64,000 bases of DNA, from positions 5,704,001 through 5,768,000 of the forward strand of contig NW_023503972.1 of assembly GCF_014529535.1 (NCBI RefSeq), written 5' to 3'. Of this stretch, positions 60,163 to 64,000 are shown piece by piece. A program made the position numbers and the translations under genes. How positions within the stretch are numbered: the stretch's first letter is position 1; each line of letters begins with the position of its first letter. The DNA comes from Bradysia coprophila (lineage: Eukaryota > Arthropoda > Insecta > Diptera > Sciaridae). The notes beneath the pieces were generated by a model. It was not told the origin of the DNA and searched no databases. It saw only the letters and a program-made list of their open reading frames with translations.

Positions 60163-60332
60163 CACATTCAAAAAAAAAGTTAGCCAACTAAGATCTTAGT
60201 TGACCTAATGCGCATGAGCACAAAAAAAAATCAACTAACGTCTTAGTTGATTTTTTTTTTCATTGCTACTGTCCAATGAAATATTTTTTTTAATCAACTA
60301 AGATCTTAGTTGGCTAACTTTATTTTTGAGTG
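60163..60332. mobile_element. MITE with three copies of the palindrome CAACTAAGATCTTAGTTG
   Basis: The right end, read inward, is CACTCAAAAATAAAGTTAGC. The left end CACATTCAAAAAAAAAGTTAGC is similar. The perfect palindrome CAACTAAGATCTTAGTTG follows in both arms, and a variant (CAACTAACGTCTTAGTTG) lies in the middle. Confidence 0.6.
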
Positions 60333-60683
60333 CATAAATTAATAGACAATGGGGCATTGAAGTCTCAACGACTTCGATAGACAACCTTATACTAAGCAAA
60401 AAATATTCTACATTATGGTAAAATTATAAACATTTATATTTTTAATTAATTATTTTCTGATATTCAAAGATCAGTCAAACATATAAAAGACTATACGTCT
60501 CTATATGCCTCTCTTTTCTTCTCATGTCATTTTTTTTTAAATTCTCTCATGAAAAAGATTACTTTTTGGGTTAAATTCTGGTCGTAGTCGTAATTCAAAT
60601 ATGAATTAAAAATACAAAACTTGAAAATTCTGTATTAGTACAGAACAATTTTTGTTTACAATAATACAATTGCTAAAAGTTTC

Positions 60684-60933
60684 TCATATGCAGAATGAGC
60701 ACCAGCTGAATATCACCAGCTGGTGTACAAACAAAAACACTTTGTATTGTATACAATTCAAAGACAACCTACACACACAGTGCATTTCTACGTTAACGTC
60801 ATCTACACGCACATAACACGTATGAATGAAGTAAACACATTGATAAGAATGTGTTTTGATTGTTTATCATACAATAAGTGTGTGTTAGCAGATCCAGCTG
60901 GTGATATTCAGCTGGTGCTCATTCTGCATATGA
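60684..60933. mobile_element. 250-bp MITE with perfect 40-bp inverted ends
   Basis: Arms 60684-60723 and 60894-60933 are exact reverse complements by eye. They start TCATATGCAGAATGAGCACC and contain the CCAGCTGAATATCACCAGCTGG motif. TA lies at the natural boundary before TGCAGAATG on both sides. The interior shows no coding capacity. Confidence 0.75.
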
Positions 60934-62666
60934 AAAATATTTACAGGCTTTAACTATCTAAAAAAATCAATATCCGATTGCTTTTTTGACAAAATATGTG
61001 TAATTTGATCTAACTTATAAAATTACATTTACAAAAAAAAATTGTGTTTGAGAATTAATCATGTTTTATTCGTTCAATATATTTTACAAAAAATTAATTT
61101 TTTTTCTGTTTGATTAAAAATTAACAGTAATTTAAATAAGAAGAATCGAAAAACGATTAAAAATTCGAAAAACGTGAGAGGGGGAGCATAAATTCTGGCT
61201 TTTTGACAGTTCCAATCCGTGAAAAATGTCTGAAAATAGAATAATCATCTATAAAAACCAGCGCGTTATGGCCCAACCCAATGGGGAGGACTGTATTCCC
61301 ATTCGTCAAAACAAAAATTTGGATCCTTGGACGTAACGTGACTACAGATCACACTTATCGCGGTCGGACCATATTGTATTAGGCGAAGGTATCGATCGCA
61401 AGGTTAGACCATCGATATAATATAGGGTAGATAAGTAATGTCAAAGCAACTTTATGCGGAAAGATCACATGGATGTATGTGTAACGTTTTGAGAAAGCGC
61501 GCGAAATAAGTTATACAAATATTTGAAAATAATTGAAACTCTGCATTTCTCAATTTCCTTTTTCTCTTCGTTTTGTGTTGTGATTCGTATTTTTTTCACT
61601 TGTATGTGTGCTATATTTCCGAAATTTCGTTCTTCGTGTCTCATTATCTACAGTATATTATATCGATGGGTTAAACTTCAGGGAACAATATAAGAGAACA
61701 TTTTTACATCAAAAGTTTTGATATGGATGTGCTGGCGAGTGTGCTGGAGCGTAGAGCGACTCAAATTTCACGAGGGTTCGATTTTTGTATTTTTTTTTTT
61801 TGTTTAAAGTGATGCTGTTGCCTGCGCGACCACTATTTCTGAGCGATTTAATATGCTTCTAATCTAGGTGCAAAGATGCATAGGTGCATCCCATACCATG
61901 CAGGTTTCCGGATCGCGCCGTCCTACAGACCTCTTTGAAAATCGTCAATTTGTTCAGGTAAAATTGCTGCTGGAGCCACTCAGCAGAACTTTTTCAAACA
62001 TATCGATACTGCTAACTTTGTACCTTGTTGAGACTATTTTTTGATCATAATTTTACATTTATCCGATTAAAATATTGCTATTTAGGCCCCATCTGATGTC
62101 TTGCATTTTTCTCATAGGTTCACGCCTAAAAAAACCCTTAAAGGGTAAATGTGACGCAGGTCCTTTATTTTACTTACAAAATAACTGATATCGCTGAGGA
62201 TGACGCATTGTGTGCCGTACGCAAAAGTTTTATTAACAAAAAATTGACCAAAAAAATTTGTGAAAGAAAATTTTACAAAAAAAAAATTGCGTCACAAGTG
62301 ACAATCGGATATCATGGATTGACTAGGTGTCACAAACATTTTCGATTGATTTGTATCACTGAAACCCTGATTTTCAACTCAAGAAGGGAACTATTATACC
62401 ACATGTAAAATGATTACAATTAACTTTGTTAATAAAATTTGTTCTTTTCTAATTATACCACCTGATAAATTTTAATCAAACTTTGATTTACTGAGGTCAT
62501 TTACTGAGATTTACTGAGTCAACGAAAAGGAATCAAAATTGTACTTAAATCAAGAAAGTGTCAAATCAAATCGATTGATAAGCAAACTATTTACAATTTG
62601 CCTTCATTTTACGACAGCATCAGCTAAAAACCGGTGCATTTTCTAATCACTTCAGCCTATTTTGTC
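60934..62666. other. Upstream region of vitellogenin without a recognised gene
   Basis: AT-rich. At about 62,150-62,320 a repeat with GTGACGCAGGTCC and TTGTGAAAGAAAATTTTACA appears; a related piece is near 56,365-56,400. The regulatory region of vitellogenin is expected in the last few hundred bases, but I could not identify specific hormone- or fat-body-type sites with confidence. Confidence 0.4.
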
Positions 62667-62674
62667 TATATAAG
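62667..62674 (+). promoter_or_regulatory. TATA box of vitellogenin
   Basis: TATATAAG lies 62 nt upstream of the ATG at 62729, a normal position for a short 5' leader. Confidence 0.6.
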
Positions 62675-62728
62675 CACGTTGCACTTGATTGGACGATTAA
62701 TGAGAGTCTTACATTTTCCACTATCAAC

Positions 62729-64000
62729 ATGCAGTGGTTCCGATCACTATTGATTATTGTTTTGAGTGAGTGTGAAGTCGATGTGGATTCGTTTAAAATT
62801 CTGGAACAAAATTTAAATTTTTTGTTTTAAATAAGTTGGCCTGGTATCTGTCGATGGTGCGTGGAAACAAAATCAAGAGTACAATTACAATGTTTATACA
62901 AAGACTCTTTCGGCATCAAAGGACGAAACATGGCATGGTGTGATTTTCCGAGCTCGTTTGACCATTCGTCCCGAATCAGATGAACTACTAATTGGAAAAT
63001 TTAGCCGACCGCAGTATGCAAAACTTCAAACATCGACAAGGCGCGCAGATTCGGATGTGAACGACTTGCATTACAACGATCTTCCCATGGAGCAACCATT
63101 CAATATTGTCTTGAAAAATGGAGTTGTTAAAGCGTTGCTTGTTAATCGTCGATTGAATGAGGACCAAGTGAATCAATTGAAGTTCGTCGTCAAATCGGTC
63201 ATGAACCAGCTTCGACTTGACAGAAGTGCTCCATACCAAATGGACGGCGACAATGCTGCATACAACGTAAACGAGGAAACTATGTTTGGGAACTGTGCAA
63301 CGGTTTACGAAATTTCGCCATTGCCACACTATTTGGCTCAGTCCAGCCGTGATCTGGTTCCATTACTCCGATTACAAAATCAAGAACAATATATCGACGT
63401 CGTCAAGAGCAGAGATTATACCAAATGCTTCCAGCGAAGAGACTCGGAGAGACTCCCTATCTCAAATAGAGTTCCAATAGTCACTGAAGTTAACCGCATC
63501 ATCCTATCGGGTTCACTAAATGATTACACTGTGCAATCGTCAGTCTCAACTTTGAAAACGGCTGACCGTGCAAGTGGGCGGCTCAAAACAATATCCAATG
63601 TCAATTTAACATTGGAATCATTGGATACCAACACCAGATATTCTCCAATCCAGGTGGATGCTCTGATGGACGTTGAAAACGACTATCCACCAAGGACTTC
63701 GCGTAAAACTCTTCAAAATGTTCGTATGATAAGGACTTCCCCACGGGAAAATCTTCCAGGTTAGTCAATTCGATTTTTCATGTCTATATTCTTCTAAGAC
63801 CATTAAGGAATGATAAGTTGCAAGAGTTGTCGGGAAATAACGGTCATGTTATATGAGTTTGTCTGTACTTTGGACTGCCAATTCGAACTGTTATTATGAG
63901 GGCGTTAAGAATAGTTCAACAATTAATTTTGGTTGCAAGATGTGCCTCATGTCATCAAAACGGCTAAATACCACTTGTCGAAAGCGTCGCGTTTATTGGT
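62729..64000 (+). CDS. Vg: Vitellogenin, N-terminal part (cut by the window edge)
   Basis: Major yolk precursor made by fat body, secreted and taken up by oocytes. Exon 1 (62729-62765) joins in phase 1 to exon 2 (62836-63759). A third exon starts at 63940 (GTTGCAAG|ATGTG) and runs off the window. The join gives a signal peptide (MQWFRSLLIIVLIGLVSVDG) followed by AWKQNQEYNYNVYTKTLSAS, the start of the lipid-transport (LPD-N/vitellogenin_N) domain. Other landmarks are HGVIFRARLTIRP, PFNIVLKNGVVKALLV, NEDQVNQLKFVVKSVMNQL and FGNCATVYEISPLP. Exon 3 continues DVPHVIKTAKYHLSKASRLL. No polyserine tract is seen in the visible part. Alternative: a paralogous large lipid-transfer protein, but the fit to vitellogenin is good. 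Confidence 0.93.

Noticed and set aside
62988-63329. 113-codon minus-strand open frame
   Set aside because: Antisense shadow of the vitellogenin coding exon.

Overview
This is eukaryotic, AT-rich DNA: genes are split by short GT-AG introns (most 60-71 bp) and separated by long stretches crowded with small inverted-repeat transposons. Every recognisable protein is of insect type. A large lipovitellin-type vitellogenin starts at the right edge. Higher flies replaced that protein with lipase-type yolk proteins, so with the very short introns I infer a lower dipteran such as a gnat or midge. The species is not proven by the sequence.

Layout. 1-2.1 kb: AT-rich DNA with small MITEs. 2.1-2.6 kb: a two-exon secreted-peptide gene on the minus strand with a TATA box and initiator. 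2.6-12.7 kb: no recognised gene, several inverted repeats. 12.75-15.14 kb: NAD-dependent isocitrate dehydrogenase gamma subunit (six exons, minus). 15.4-18.6 kb: a repeat cluster that includes a decayed Penelope-like retroelement with a GIY-YIG endonuclease fragment, a short retroposon with a 13-bp target duplication and several hairpins. 19.4-27.9 kb: the gene-dense core, with CPPED1-type phosphatase (minus) divergent from mitochondrial ribosomal protein S10 (plus), proteasome alpha2 (minus), a broken ABCH-transporter tail (plus) and beta-sarcoglycan (plus). 30.0-31.45 kb: ILF2/NF45 (minus). 31.8-40.8 kb: a gene-poor repeat region with nested MITEs, a 5S rRNA fragment and a long degenerate TATAGCTG-rich repeat. 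40.84-42.49 kb: a KChIP-type EF-hand protein (minus). 42.9-57.1 kb: no recognised gene. It holds a near-perfect ~0.9-kb foldback, a 2.7-kb hAT-like element with a perfect 8-bp target duplication and another foldback nested in it, and more MITEs. 57.5-59.6 kb: a small cysteine-rich secreted peptide gene with two MITEs in its intron and one just after its stop codon. 62.7 kb to the end: the first exons of vitellogenin.

The housekeeping genes do not form one pathway. They cover mitochondrial metabolism and translation (IDH3G, mRpS10), protein turnover (Prosalpha2), RNA binding (ILF2), the dystrophin complex (beta-sarcoglycan), neuronal or muscle K+ channel modulation (KChIP) and signalling (CPPED1). 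The least-described content is two short secreted-peptide genes and an unusually rich set of palindromic elements, several of which have arms made of degenerate short tandem repeats. All exon boundaries were read by eye from splice signals, reading frame and remembered family sequences. No database search was possible.
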